Source: Roseomonas sp. GC11
Lineage (GTDB): Bacteria > Pseudomonadota > Alphaproteobacteria > Acetobacterales > Acetobacteraceae
Reading direction: 5' to 3'
Length of the DNA: 46,435 nt
Assembly: GCF_024437745.1 (NCBI RefSeq)
Contig: NZ_JANFNY010000038.1
Span: 1 to 46,435 of the forward strand
The translations under genes were made by a program, and so were the position numbers. Below the pieces are notes generated by a model that did not search any database, was not told where the DNA came from, and saw only the letters and a program-made list of their open reading frames with translations. Positions 35,187-44,496 of the stretch are shown here, one piece after another. Every line of letters begins with the position of its first letter. The stretch's first letter is position 1.

Positions 35187-36464
35187 TTAACGATACATCA
35201 TCGTCGGCAGCCACATCGAGAGCGGCTCCCAGAAAGTGACCAGCCCCAGGCAGAAGAAGAGCGGGATCAGGAAGGGCGCGGTGGCGCGCGTCGTCTGCTC
35301 GAACGTCAGGCCGGAGACGCGGGTCAGGATGAAAAGAACCATGCCCACGGGCGGCGTCAGCAGGCCGATCATCAGGTTCAGCACCATGATGATGCCGAAA
35401 TGCACCGGGTCCACCCCCACCTGCGTCATCAGCGGCATCAGCACCGGCACCAGGATGGTGATGGCGGCGATCGTCTCCAGGAAGCAGCCGATGAACAGCA
35501 GGAAAAGATTCACCAGCAGCAGCACCAGCCACTTCTCGCGCGTGATCGAGAGCACGAATTCGGCGATGCCATCAGTGATGCGCGTGGTGGTGACGAGCCA
35601 GCCGAAGATACTCGCCCCGGCGACGATGAGGAGGACGACGGCGGTGGTCTCCAGCGTCTCCATGCTGACGCGCACGAAGCCGCGCCAGGACAGGCTGCGA
35701 TAGACCACGGCCCCGAGGAAGAGCGCGTAGAAGGTGGCGGCGATGGCCGCCTCCGTCGGCGTGAAGGCGCCGGTGCTCATGCCGCCCACCAGCAGCACGG
35801 GCGTCATCAGCGGCAGGAAGGCGCGCTTGAAGCTGTGCCCGAGCCGGGGGAGGGAGAAGGCGGCGTCACGGTCGAACTTCTTGCGCCGCGCCTCCACGGC
35901 CACCCACACCATCAGGATGCCGGCCATCAGGAAGCCCGGAATGACCCCGGCGGCGAAAAGCTGGCCGATCGAGGCATTGGCCATGACGCCGAAGATCACC
36001 ATCGGCAGGCTGGGCGGGATGATCGGCCCGATGGTGGAGGAGGCGGCAGTCAGGCCCACGGCGAAAGGCAGGGGGTATTTGTGGTCCTGCATCGCGCGGA
36101 TCTCGATATTGCCGATGCCGCCCGCATCGGCCACCGCGGTGCCGGACATGCCGGCGAAGATGACGCTGCCCACCACATTCACATGGCCGAGCCCGCCGCG
36201 CAGCCAGCCCACCAGGGCGACGGCGAAGCTGTAGATGCGTTCCGTGATGCCGGCCGAGTTCATCAGGCTGCCGGCCATGATGAAGAAGGGAATGGCCAGC
36301 AGCGGGAAGCTCTCCACCCCGCTGGCCATGCGGTGCAGCACGACCAGCGGCGGCAGGGCGCCTTCCGTCCAGACATAGAGCAGAGAGGAACCGCCCAGCG
36401 CCACCGCCACCGGAATGCCCGCCAGCAGCAGGCCGCAGAAGGAAAGGAAGAGAAGCGCCGTCAC
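35187..36464 (-). CDS. dctM: TRAP transporter large permease, DctM family
   Basis: 425 residues, the usual length, from a GTG overlapping the dctQ stop (GTGA). DctM features: FPLLAIPFFIMAGSLMNSAGITERIYSFA, VNVVGSVIFAGMSGTAVADAGGIG, GLTAASSTIGPIIPPSLPMVIFG, TPTEAAIAATFYAL, and NLMIGLLTPPVGMVLFI. About 12 membrane segments. It is the Na+-driven channel subunit importing an organic acid with DctQ and a DctP protein. No dctP adjoins; the nearest is at 6592-7581. Confidence 0.94.
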   Translation of the reverse strand: MTALLFLSFCGLLLAGIPVAVALGGSSLLYVWTEGALPPLVVLHRMASGVESFPLLAIPFFIMAGSLMNSAGITERIYSFAVALVGWLRGGLGHVNVVGSVIFAGMSGTAVADAGGIGNIEIRAMQDHKYPLPFAVGLTAASSTIGPIIPPSLPMVIFGVMANASIGQLFAAGVIPGFLMAGILMVWVAVEARRKKFDRDAAFSLPRLGHSFKRAFLPLMTPVLLVGGMSTGAFTPTEAAIAATFYALFLGAVVYRSLSWRGFVRVSMETLETTAVVLLIVAGASIFGWLVTTTRITDGIAEFVLSITREKWLVLLLVNLFLLFIGCFLETIAAITILVPVLMPLMTQVGVDPVHFGIIMVLNLMIGLLTPPVGMVLFILTRVSGLTFEQTTRATAPFLIPLFFCLGLVTFWEPLSMWLPTMMYR

Positions 36465-37039
36465 AGCTTCACCCCCGAGAGCGAGGGGTCTACGGGGCCT
36501 TCCGGCTCCCCGGCGCGGAAGCGGGTGATGGCGTATTGCACGCTGCGCAGCACGGTCAGCACCAGCCCGGCCAGGATGCCGTAATAGACGACCGAGAGCG
36601 GCACCTCGATGGCGACCATGGGCTGGAAGCGCATGGCCTCCGCCACCTGCCAGGTGAGCACGGCGCTGATGGCGAAGAAGCCGGTGGTGGCGAGCGTGAC
36701 GACCAGCCGCGCCCAGCGCCGCGCCCCGCGCGGCAGCGCGTCGAGGGCGAATTCCACGGCGATATGCGTCCCTCGCCGCGCCGCCAGGGCACTGCCCCAG
36801 AAGCACAGCACCATCAGCATGTAGCTGGCGATTTCCTCGGTCCAGGCGATGCTGTTGTTCAGGATGTAGCGGCTGAAGAACTGCAGGAAGACGATCAGCG
36901 ACATCGCCCAGAACAGGGCGAATCCGATCCAGTCCTCCGCGGCCATCTCGAAGCCCGGCTCCGGCAGGGCGGCTTCCTCGGCCGCCAGGTCGGCGAAAAG
37001 CTGCTCGGCATCCCGGCCGTGCGCTGCAAGGTCTTGCAC
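36461..37039 (-). CDS. dctQ: TRAP transporter small permease, DctQ family
   Basis: 192 residues from a GTG with GGGGAG six bases upstream; the longer open frame to 37168 enters a repeat and lacks a ribosome site. Four hydrophobic segments with the DctQ signature: FSRYILNNSIAWTEEIASYMLMVLCFWGSALAARRGTHIAVEF and VAIEVPLSVVYYGILAG. The cytoplasmic N-terminus (~45 residues, Glu/Ala-rich) is longer than usual. It forms the TRAP membrane unit with DctM. The asparaginase-like gene lies upstream on the same strand, separated by repeat copy 3. Confidence 0.9.
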   Translation of the reverse strand: MQDLAAHGRDAEQLFADLAAEEAALPEPGFEMAAEDWIGFALFWAMSLIVFLQFFSRYILNNSIAWTEEIASYMLMVLCFWGSALAARRGTHIAVEFALDALPRGARRWARLVVTLATTGFFAISAVLTWQVAEAMRFQPMVAIEVPLSVVYYGILAGLVLTVLRSVQYAITRFRAGEPEGPVDPSLSGVKL

Positions 37040-37151
37040 GTCATTCTCCCCAGTCTTTGCCGGCGAGGCTACCGCGCCCGTTCCGCCTGGGGAAGAGAGT
37101 TGTCGTATGACCGGAGAAGATCGCGCACGCTCCTGCGAGGCAATGTCTTGC

Positions 37152-37236
37152 GGCCTTTGGAAACCCAACTAAAGGCGGGTGCAGGGGACCCTGTCCCCTG
37201 CTGGGGGAGTTTGAGGGGGCAAAGCCCCCTCAAGGC
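37152..37236. repeat. four-hairpin intergenic repeat, copy 3 (partial)
   Basis: Same orientation as copy 1 but shorter: the first hairpin is missing and only GGCCTTTGG remains of the second. GCAGGGGAC/GTCCCCTGC and TTGAGGGGG/CCCCCTCAA are kept. It lies between the asparaginase-like stop and dctQ and probably ends the former's transcript. Confidence 0.8.
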
Positions 37237-37256
37237 CCGCCTTTTCAGACCGCGCC

Positions 37257-38261
37257 TCAGTAAGTGGCGAAGATCCGGGTGATCTCGGCCGGGTCCTGCG
37301 TCCGCGTCAGGGCGAAGGCGAGGAGGATGCGCGCCTTCTGCGGGTTCAGGTTGTCGGCTGCCAGGATGCCCTGCTCGGCCATCTTGCTGCCCTGGACGAC
37401 GCGCCCGGAGCCGACGCGGCAGGACTGCACGACGGTGACGCCCTGCTTCACCGCCTCGGCCAGGGCCTCGGCCTCCCAGGGCGTCGGGTTGCCGGGGGCG
37501 AAGCCGGCGGAGACGATGCCCTTCGCCCCGGCGGCGATGAAGGCCCGCACCGCCGTGCCGTCCGAATCGGCATAGGCATAGGTGATATCGACGCGCGGCA
37601 GGCTCTCCATGGCGCGCAGGTCGAACTCGGTCTCCGGCGCGGTGCGGCGGGCGGGGCGGCGGTAGAAGGCGACGCGGTCCGCATCGGCATGGCCGAGCAG
37701 GCCGAAATCCGGCGTGCGGAAGGTCTGCATCCGCCAGGTGGAGGTCTTGGTGACCTCACGCGCGGCGTGGATCTCATCGTTCAGCAGCAGCATGACGCCC
37801 ATGCCGCGCGAGTCCGGGTGGCCCGCCACGCGCACGGCGTTCAGCAGGTTCATCGGCATGTCGGAGGACAGGCCGCTGGCCGGGCGCTGCGACCCCACCA
37901 TCACCACGGGAATGTCAATCTTCAGCCCGAGGGAGAGGGCATAGGCCGTCTCCTCCATGGTCGAGGTGCCATGGCCGATGACGATGCCGGCGAGGCCCGG
38001 GATCTCCGCCACCGCGCGGTGGCATTCCTCGGCCAGGGCCTTCCAGTCCTTGAAGCCGATGCGGCTGGAGATGACGGCGCTGTAGGGGCGGGGGAAGACC
38101 TCGGCCACCCGCGCCAGTTCCGGCACCCGCGCCATGATCTCGGCCGCGCCCATCACCTGGCCGAGCACCGAATAGTCCTGGATATCAAGCGTGTCACGGC
38201 CGAGCGAGGCCATGGTGCCACCCGTGCCGATGAAGGCGACGCGCGGAAGGGGCTGGGTCAT
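37257..38261 (-). CDS. asparaginase-family amidohydrolase with altered catalytic residue
   Basis: 334 residues; ATG with AGGAG eight bases upstream, no signal peptide. L-asparaginase fold: nucleophile T16 in GTGGTMAS, second triad T99 and K172 (AREVTKTSTWRM), and VMVGSQRPASGLSSDMPMNLLNA. The Asp that normally follows the second Thr (HGTDT, D90 in E. coli AnsB) is serine S100 here (HGTST); the codon is TCG. This may weaken or change activity, so the substrate may not be asparagine. It is upstream of dctQM, possibly hydrolysing an amide related to the TRAP cargo, which is speculation. Confidence 0.82.
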   Translation of the reverse strand: MTQPLPRVAFIGTGGTMASLGRDTLDIQDYSVLGQVMGAAEIMARVPELARVAEVFPRPYSAVISSRIGFKDWKALAEECHRAVAEIPGLAGIVIGHGTSTMEETAYALSLGLKIDIPVVMVGSQRPASGLSSDMPMNLLNAVRVAGHPDSRGMGVMLLLNDEIHAAREVTKTSTWRMQTFRTPDFGLLGHADADRVAFYRRPARRTAPETEFDLRAMESLPRVDITYAYADSDGTAVRAFIAAGAKGIVSAGFAPGNPTPWEAEALAEAVKQGVTVVQSCRVGSGRVVQGSKMAEQGILAADNLNPQKARILLAFALTRTQDPAEITRIFATY

Positions 38262-38381
38262 GCGGGGCGCTCCTGTGCTGCCGCGCAAGCTGTAGGCGCG
38301 GCAGGCGGAACGGCCAAGGGGAAGGAGGAAAGACAGCCCCGCCCGGGGCGGGAGGGTCTTCCCCGGAGAGAAGCCTCCCTT

Positions 38382-38411
38382 CCGGTCAGCAGGCGGCCGG
38401 TCAGCAGGCGG
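38382..38411. repeat. 15-bp exact tandem duplication over the eipB stop
   Basis: CCGGTCAGCAGGCGG occurs twice in a row (38382-38396 and 38397-38411). The second unit holds the last codons (Ala-Ala-Cys) and stop of the EipB gene; the first repeats them just outside. Confidence 0.85.
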
Positions 38412-39261
38412 CCGGGACTTTCTCCAGGCTCTGCATCAGGGCATTCACGGCGAAATCGCCGAAATCCATGTTCATCTCATCGGCCACGCCATTGGCGTAG
38501 TAGCGCAGCCCGACCTCGTATTCCGGCGCGCTGGCCCCGGCGGCGGCATCCTTGCCGAAGAAGGCGATGCGCATGCGGGCGCTGCCCTGCCCGGCCATCA
38601 GCGGGAAGCGCGGGTTGGCCGGCGGCGGCGTCCAGGGCGAGAGCAGGGTGGTGCTCTCCTGCGCCCCTTCCTCGCTGGTGCCGTCGAAGAGCGGGGCATT
38701 GAGCAGGCGCGTCTGCCCGGCGCGGGCCAGGTCGAGCGCGTGGAGGGTGTGGACCATCGGCAGCAGCGTGCCCGGCGGCAGCGGCACGGTGGTGGCGGCC
38801 GGCTGCTCATAGCGGGCGGTGCCGCTGCCCTGGGGCTTGTCCAGCTCCGCCTCGCCGCTGACGCGCTGGGTCACGGCGCCCTGCGCCGTCTGCGTCAGGG
38901 TGAAGCGCAGGCGCTTGCCGTCCTTGCTCTCCCAGGTGGAGTAATCGGAACTGGTCTCGATCTGCTGGCCGGAGCGGTCCACCACGGTCAGCTGCAGGCG
39001 CTGGCGGCTGGCCCAGCCGTCGCAGGCGTCGAGCACCTCGAACAGCATGGCGCCCTCGGCCTGCACCACGTCGCCGCCCTGGCGCACGCGGTCGAGTTGC
39101 AGGCGGTAGGCGGCGCGATGGGGGACCATGGCGTCCGTGCCCGGCACCGCCGCCGCCCCTGCGGGGGCATGCGGGGCCTGGGCCGCCGCCGGCCCCGACA
39201 GGGCCAGCAAGGCCAGGAGCGGGAGGGCGGGGGAGCCGGCCAGGATATCGCGCAGCCGCAT
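38401..39261 (-). CDS. eipB: EipB/DUF1849 periplasmic envelope protein
   Basis: 286 residues. A signal peptide ends near GPAAAQA. The body matches DUF1849: VPHRAAYRLQLDRVRQG, GAMLFEVLDACDGWASRQRLQL and SSDYSTWESKDGKRLRFTL. EipB of Brucella is a beta-spiral protein that supports cell-envelope integrity and has a conserved disulfide; here C80 and the terminal residue C286 are the only good candidates. The family is confined to Alphaproteobacteria, which supports the host assignment. The stop lies in a 15-bp tandem duplication. Confidence 0.87.
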   Translation of the reverse strand: MRLRDILAGSPALPLLALLALSGPAAAQAPHAPAGAAAVPGTDAMVPHRAAYRLQLDRVRQGGDVVQAEGAMLFEVLDACDGWASRQRLQLTVVDRSGQQIETSSDYSTWESKDGKRLRFTLTQTAQGAVTQRVSGEAELDKPQGSGTARYEQPAATTVPLPPGTLLPMVHTLHALDLARAGQTRLLNAPLFDGTSEEGAQESTTLLSPWTPPPANPRFPLMAGQGSARMRIAFFGKDAAAGASAPEYEVGLRYYANGVADEMNMDFGDFAVNALMQSLEKVPAAC

Positions 39262-39402
39262 GTCGTCTTCCTTCTCAATCGCCCGGCCTCAATCGCCCAG
39301 CCTCAATCGCCAGAGCGGGCCGGGCGAGGCGCGGGTGGCCCGGCGGGGGCCGGGCCAGGGCATGGCACGCGGAGGGTATCCCCCGCGCGCCATCGCTCCA
39401 AG

Positions 39403-41205
39403 TTAGGAAGCCTTGGGCGCCGCCGCACCCTTCGCCGGCGGCAGATCGAGCTTGATGGAGAGTTCTTTAAGCCGCGCCGGCTCCACCGCCGCGGGCGCGC
39501 CCATCATCAGGTCCTGCCCCTGCTGGTTCAGCGGGAAGAGGATGACCTCGCGGATATTCGGCTCATCGGCCAGCAGCATCACCATGCGGTCGATGCCGGG
39601 GGCCGAGCCGCCATGCGGGGGGGCGCCGTAGCGGAAGGCGTTCAGCATGCCGCCGAAGCGCTCCTCCACCGTCTGCTCGGTGTAGCCCGCGATCTCGAAG
39701 GCGCGGATCATGATGTCCGGGCGGTGGTTGCGGATGGCGCCCGAGGAGAGCTCGATGCCATTGCACACGATGTCGTACTGGAAGGCCTTGATGTCGAGCG
39801 GGTTCATGGAGTTCAGCGCCTCCAGCCCGCCCTGCGGCATGGAGAAGGGGTTGTGGCTGAAATCGACCTGCCCCGTCTCCTCGTTCAGCTCGTACATCGG
39901 GAAATCGACGATCCAGCAGAACCGGAATTCGTCCTGTGTGATGAGGCCGAGTTCCTCGCCCAGCTTGGTGCGCACCTTGCCGGCGAATTTCGGCGTCTCG
40001 TCCTTCTTGCCGGCGGCGAAGAAAACGGCATCGCCCGGCTGCAGGTTGCAGGCGGCGCGGATGGCCTCGACGCGCTCGGCCTCCAGGTTCTTGGCGATCG
40101 GGCCCTTCGGCCCCTCGGCGGCGAACTGGATGTAGCCGAGGCCGCCGGCGCCCTCGGCGCGGGCCCACTCGTTCAGCTTGTCGAAGAAGCCGCGGGGCCG
40201 GTCGGCCGCGCCCGGCGCCGGGATGGCGCGCACGATGCCGCCGCCGGCCACCACCTTCGAAAACAGCCCGAAGCCCGACTCGCGGAAGCTTTCGGTGACG
40301 TCGGTGATCTTCAGAGGGTTGCGCAGGTCCGGCTTGTCGGAGCCGTATTCGAGCATCGCCGTGTCATAGGGGATGCGCGGGAAGGGCGCGGGCGTCACCT
40401 TCCGGCCACCGCCGAACTCCACGAAGATGCCTTCCATCACCGGCTCGATGGCGGCGAAGACGTCCTCCTGGGTGACGAAGCTCATCTCGAAGTCGAGCTG
40501 GTAGAACTCGCCCGGGGAGCGGTCGGCGCGGCTGGCCTCGTCGCGGAAGCAGGGGGCGATCTGGAAGTAGCGGTCGAAGCCCGCCACCATCGCCAGCTGC
40601 TTGAACTGCTGCGGCGCCTGCGGCAGGGCGTAGAAGGTGCCGGGGTGGTTGCGGCTGGGCACCAGGAAGTCGCGCGCGCCTTCCGGCGAGGACGCCGTCA
40701 GGATCGGCGTCTGATATTCAACAAAACCCTGCTCGATCATGCGGCGGCGGATCGAGGCGATGACGCCAGCTCGGAGAAGCATGTTGCGGTGCTGCTTCTC
40801 CCGCCGCAGGTCGAGGAAGCGGTAGCGCAGGCGCAGATCCTCGGGGAATTCCTGCTCGCCGGCCACCTGGATGGGCAGCACCTCGGCGGCGGACTGCACC
40901 TCCAGGGCGCGGACGCGCAGCTCGATGGCGCCGGTGGGCAGCTTCTCATTGATGGTGGAGGGCTCGCGCGCCACCACCTCGCCGGTGACGGTGATGACAC
41001 TCTCCGGGCGCAGCGCGTCGGCGGCGGCGAAGACCTCGGACCCGGCGGGGATGACGCACTGGGTCAGCCCGTAATGGTCGCGCAGGTCGATGAAGAGCAG
41101 CCCGCCATGGTCGCGCTTGCGGTGCACCCAGCCGGACAGGCGGGCGGTGATCCCCGCGTCGCTGGCGCGCAGCGCGCCGCAGGTATGGGTGCGGTAGGCG
41201 TGCAT
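39403..41205 (-). CDS. aspS: aspartyl-tRNA synthetase
   Basis: 600 residues, bacterial-type class II enzyme. N-terminal anticodon-binding OB fold ([31 protein letters not shown]), motif 2 [24 protein letters not shown], an inserted GAD-type domain (~300-420), and motif 3 GIDRMVMLL. It charges tRNA-Asp; in bacteria lacking AsnRS it is often non-discriminating and works with GatCAB, which I cannot test here. Start [13 protein letters not shown] is the conserved one. It is divergent from rnd, sharing a 152-bp promoter region. Confidence 0.96.
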   Translation of the reverse strand: MHAYRTHTCGALRASDAGITARLSGWVHRKRDHGGLLFIDLRDHYGLTQCVIPAGSEVFAAADALRPESVITVTGEVVAREPSTINEKLPTGAIELRVRALEVQSAAEVLPIQVAGEQEFPEDLRLRYRFLDLRREKQHRNMLLRAGVIASIRRRMIEQGFVEYQTPILTASSPEGARDFLVPSRNHPGTFYALPQAPQQFKQLAMVAGFDRYFQIAPCFRDEASRADRSPGEFYQLDFEMSFVTQEDVFAAIEPVMEGIFVEFGGGRKVTPAPFPRIPYDTAMLEYGSDKPDLRNPLKITDVTESFRESGFGLFSKVVAGGGIVRAIPAPGAADRPRGFFDKLNEWARAEGAGGLGYIQFAAEGPKGPIAKNLEAERVEAIRAACNLQPGDAVFFAAGKKDETPKFAGKVRTKLGEELGLITQDEFRFCWIVDFPMYELNEETGQVDFSHNPFSMPQGGLEALNSMNPLDIKAFQYDIVCNGIELSSGAIRNHRPDIMIRAFEIAGYTEQTVEERFGGMLNAFRYGAPPHGGSAPGIDRMVMLLADEPNIREVILFPLNQQGQDLMMGAPAAVEPARLKELSIKLDLPPAKGAAAPKAS

Positions 41206-41357
41206 GGATCGAAAACCCCGGGAACTTGCGGAGGGAAAGGGGCCGCAGAAGGGGCCGCCAGGGGGGGGCCTGTCAAGGGCAAGCGGCAGGGCGGGGGCGG
41301 AAACCGGTGCCACCCCGGCTTTGCGGCCCGCTCCTGCTTCGCTAGAACAGCAGCACG

Positions 41358-42542
41358 ATGAGCCGACGCAACCAGGCGCAGGACGCCACCCCCGTCCTGA
41401 TCACCACCACCGAGGCCCTTGCGGAGCTCTGCGCGCGGCTGCGCACGGAGCCCTTCGTCACGGTCGACACCGAGTTCATGCGGGAACGGACCTATTGGCC
41501 CGAACTCTGCGTGGTGCAGCTGGCCGGCGAGGACGACGTGGCGGTGATCGACGCCATGGCCGAAGGGCTGGACCTCGCCCCGCTCGGCGAATTGCTGGCG
41601 GACCCCAAGGTCACCAAGGTGTTCCACGCGGCCCGGCAGGATGTGGAAATCTGCCTGCTGCGCTTCGGCGCCCCGCCCCGCCCGCTCTTCGACACGCAGA
41701 TCGCCGCCATGGTGGCCGGCTTCGGCGACCAGGCGAGCTATGACAGCCTCGTCCGCGCCCTGGCCGGGGCCCAGATCGACAAGGCGCACCGCTTCTCCGA
41801 CTGGGCGGCCCGCCCGCTCTCGGCCGCGCAGATCAACTATGCCGCCGCCGACGTCACCCATCTGCGCCGCGTCTATACCGCGCTGGTGGAGCGGCTGACG
41901 CAGGAGGGCCGCCTCTCCTGGGTGGCCGAGGAAATGGCGGAGCTGACCGACCCCGCCACCTATCGCCAGGACCCGGAGACGGCGTGGGAGCGGCTGAAGC
42001 CGCGCTCCAGCAACCGCCGCTTCCTGGCCGCCGTGCAAGCCCTGGCGGCGTGGCGGGAGCGCGAGGCACAGCGGGTGAACATCCCCCGCCAGCGCCTGGT
42101 GCGCGACGAGACGCTGCTGGAGATCGCCGCCACCAGCCCCACCACGGCCACCGAATTGTCGCGCGCGCGCGGCATCACCAAGGGCTTCGCCGAGGGCAAG
42201 ACCGGCGCCGGGCTGCTGGCCGCGCTGGTGGCGGCGCGCGAGCTGCCCGATTCCGCCCTGCCCGAGCCGGCGCGCGACAACCGCAGCGGCCCCCCCGCCT
42301 CCCCCGCGCTGATCGCCCTGCTGAAGGTGCTGCTGGCCGCCAAGGCGGAGGAGCATGACGTGGCGCCGCGCCTCATCGCCTCCAGCGACGAGCTGGAGCG
42401 GCTGGCCAGCGAGGCGGAACCGCAGATCCCGGCCCTGCATGGCTGGCGCCGGCAGGTCTTCGGGCAGGCGGCGCTGGCGCTGAAGGGCGGGCGGCTGGCA
42501 CTGGGCGTCGAAGGGCGCAAAGTGAAATTGATTCAGAGCTAG
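41358..42542 (+). CDS. rnd: ribonuclease D
   Basis: 394 residues. The DEDDy 3'-5' exonuclease domain is intact: D37 and E39 ([14 protein letters not shown]), D95 (FHAARQDVE), Y161 and D165 ([11 protein letters not shown]). One or two HRDC-like helical domains follow ([38 protein letters not shown]). It trims tRNA and other stable RNA 3' ends. The TAG stop is the first triplet of triple-hairpin repeat copy D. Confidence 0.95.
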   Translation: MSRRNQAQDATPVLITTTEALAELCARLRTEPFVTVDTEFMRERTYWPELCVVQLAGEDDVAVIDAMAEGLDLAPLGELLADPKVTKVFHAARQDVEICLLRFGAPPRPLFDTQIAAMVAGFGDQASYDSLVRALAGAQIDKAHRFSDWAARPLSAAQINYAAADVTHLRRVYTALVERLTQEGRLSWVAEEMAELTDPATYRQDPETAWERLKPRSSNRRFLAAVQALAAWREREAQRVNIPRQRLVRDETLLEIAATSPTTATELSRARGITKGFAEGKTGAGLLAALVAARELPDSALPEPARDNRSGPPASPALIALLKVLLAAKAEEHDVAPRLIASSDELERLASEAEPQIPALHGWRRQVFGQAALALKGGRLALGVEGRKVKLIQS

Positions 42543-42662
42543 AATCTTCTTTTTCTGAAGAAAAAGAAGCAAAAAGACTTTTTCAGTTCGGCGTCCCGCT
42601 TCAGGCCCTCTGCGGGACGCTGTCTGGAAAAAGTTTTTTGGTTCTTTTTTTCAAAAAAGAAC
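42543..42662. repeat. triple-hairpin intergenic repeat, copy D
   Basis: Same orientation as copy A: CTTCTTTTTC/GAAAAAGAAG (42546-42569), GCGTCCCGC/GCGGGACGC (42591-42620) and GTTCTTTTTT/AAAAAAGAAC (42641-42662). It begins at the rnd stop codon and should end its transcript before the diguanylate cyclase gene. Confidence 0.88.
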
Positions 42663-42759
42663 ATGACTTTGTACCATTTTCCTTCCCCCTCCCCGCCCCA
42701 CCTTTAACCTTTTCCTCAAACTTCTCCCTGCATCCTGAACACAAGCCAGGGAGAAGAGG

Positions 42760-43752
42760 ATGCGGATCCTGCTCGTCGATCCGAGTCGTGGCACCAGGCG
42801 CGGCATGGCCGCCATGCTGGGCAGCCGCGGCCACGAGGTGTTCCACGCCGCGGATCGCACCGCCGCGATGGAGAAGCTGCGCCACGACACGGCGCTGGAC
42901 CTGTTGATCACCAGCCTGGACCTGCCGGAAGCGGCGGGCCTCGAACTCTGCTGGGTGGCGCGGACGCTGACGGATACCAACCGCGTGCTGCATGTCATCG
43001 CCATGACCTCCGGCCCCGGCCTCGACCGGCTGGAGGAGGCGCTGGACAGCGGCGCGGATGAGGTGCTGCGCAAGCCGGTGCAGAAGCTCGAACTCTTCGC
43101 CCGGCTGCGCGCGGTGGAGCGGCTGCGCCACGCGCAGCGCGAGCTGATCCGCCGCGCCGAGCTGGACGCGCTGACCGAGCTGCCCAACCGCCGCACCTTC
43201 TTCGAGCGCGCCCAGCCGCTCTGCGCCCAGGCCAGCAGCCGCTGCGTCTCGCTGGTCATGCTGGATGTGGACCGCTTCAAATCGGTCAACGACACCTACG
43301 GGCATGATGTGGGGGATGCCGTGCTGCGCGGCGTGGCCCGCGTGGTGGAACAGCGGCCGGGCCTCGCGGCGCGGCTGGGGGGCGAGGAATTCGCCCTGCT
43401 CCTCCCCGGCCTGCCGCTGGATGCGGCCGAGCTGGTGGCGGAGAAGCTGCGCGCCGCCCTGGCGGCCACGCCCGTCCCCACCCCGGCGGGGGCGCTCTCC
43501 ATCACCGCCAGCCTCGGCGTCGCCACGCTGGAGGAGGATGGCGCGCCGGACACGCTGATGAAGCGGGCCGATCAGGCGCTCTACACCGCCAAGCGGGAGG
43601 GGCGGAACCGCGTCGTCCTCGCCCCGATGCCGGAGCCCTCGGCGCAGAAGGCGGAGGTCATCCTGCTGCACGCCAACAGCAATGCCGGCCCGGCGCCGGG
43701 CGTCGCGGCCCCCCTGACGCCGGACAATTTCGCCGCCTTCAGCGGCGATTGA
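42760..43752 (+). CDS. diguanylate cyclase with degenerate receiver domain
   Basis: 330 residues. Residues 1-118 form a receiver fold, but the phospho-acceptor aspartate is replaced by serine (S52 in LLITSLDLPE) and the acidic pocket keeps only D7; K105 (RKPV) remains. Residues ~130-290 are a GGDEF domain with an intact active site GGEEF (207-211) and DVDRFKSVNDTYGHDVGD, so cyclic-di-GMP synthesis is likely. The inhibitory RxxD site before the motif is absent (RPGL). A disordered tail of about 35 residues follows. It stands alone between rnd and purN; its control is probably not by phosphorylation. Confidence 0.9.
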   Translation: MRILLVDPSRGTRRGMAAMLGSRGHEVFHAADRTAAMEKLRHDTALDLLITSLDLPEAAGLELCWVARTLTDTNRVLHVIAMTSGPGLDRLEEALDSGADEVLRKPVQKLELFARLRAVERLRHAQRELIRRAELDALTELPNRRTFFERAQPLCAQASSRCVSLVMLDVDRFKSVNDTYGHDVGDAVLRGVARVVEQRPGLAARLGGEEFALLLPGLPLDAAELVAEKLRAALAATPVPTPAGALSITASLGVATLEEDGAPDTLMKRADQALYTAKREGRNRVVLAPMPEPSAQKAEVILLHANSNAGPAPGVAAPLTPDNFAAFSGD

Positions 43753-43761
43753 ATGGGCACA

Positions 43762-43782
43762 CCCCGCCCTTCCCGGGCGGGG
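43762..43782. terminator. GC hairpin between convergent cyclase and purN
   Basis: CCCCGCCC-ttccc-GGGCGGGG ten bases after the cyclase stop, extendable by GGGC/GCCC. No T-run follows on the plus strand. A run of loose GGCA/GGCC repeats fills the rest of the gap to the purN stop. Confidence 0.5.
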
Positions 43783-43839
43783 CGCCCACACTCAGGCCCC
43801 AAGGCAGGCCCAAAGGCAAGCCAAGAGGCAGACCCAGAG

Positions 43840-44496
43840 TCAGGCCGGGTTGCGCAGGGCCGGGGCGCTGGCCCCCGGCTGGGCGGCGATCACCGCGCGG
43901 CCTTCCTCCAGGCGCACGCGCCCTTCCGCCACCCAGGCCAGGGCGGCGGGGTAGAGGCGGTGCTCCTCCGCCAGCACCCGCGCGGCGAGGCTGGATTCGC
44001 TATCCCCCTCCAGCACCGGCACCGCGGCCTGGGCCAGGATCGGGCCTTCATCCACCCCCGGCGTCACCAGATGCACGGTGCAGCCATGCAGCCGCACCCC
44101 GGCGGCCAGGGCACGGGCATGGGTGTCCAGCCCCGGAAAGGCCGGCAGCAGGGAGGGATGAATATTCACCATCCGCCCCGCCCAGCGCTGGGTGAAGCCC
44201 TCGGTCAGCACGCGCATGAAGCCGGCGAGCGCGATCAACTCGACGCCGTGGCGGGCCAGTTCCTGCTCCACCGCCGCCTCGAAGGCGGCGCGGTCCCTGC
44301 CGAAGGGGCGGGATTCCACCACGGCGGTCGGGATGCCGGCCTCCGCCGCGCGGGCAAGCCCGCCGGCATCGGCGCGGTTGGACAGCACCAGCACGATCTC
44401 CGCCGGGTAGGCGGGGTCGGCGGCGGCGGCCAGCAGCGCCGCCATGTTGCTGCCCCGCCCCGAGATCAGGATGGCGGTGCGGCGGCGCGCCGTCAT
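43840..44496 (-). CDS. purN: phosphoribosylglycinamide formyltransferase PurN
   Basis: 218 residues. [12 protein letters not shown] at the nucleotide site, [12 protein letters not shown], the catalytic [20 protein letters not shown] with Asn and His, and [24 protein letters not shown]. It transfers a formyl group from 10-formyl-THF to GAR in purine synthesis. The ATG overlaps the purM stop by 4 bp, the usual purMN pair. Confidence 0.96.
   Translation of the reverse strand: MTARRRTAILISGRGSNMAALLAAAADPAYPAEIVLVLSNRADAGGLARAAEAGIPTAVVESRPFGRDRAAFEAAVEQELARHGVELIALAGFMRVLTEGFTQRWAGRMVNIHPSLLPAFPGLDTHARALAAGVRLHGCTVHLVTPGVDEGPILAQAAVPVLEGDSESSLAARVLAEEHRLYPAALAWVAEGRVRLEEGRAVIAAQPGASAPALRNPA

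Noticed and set aside
38740-41361. 873-codon plus-strand frame over eipB and aspS
   Set aside because: Shadow frame; aspS motifs on the minus strand are unmistakable.
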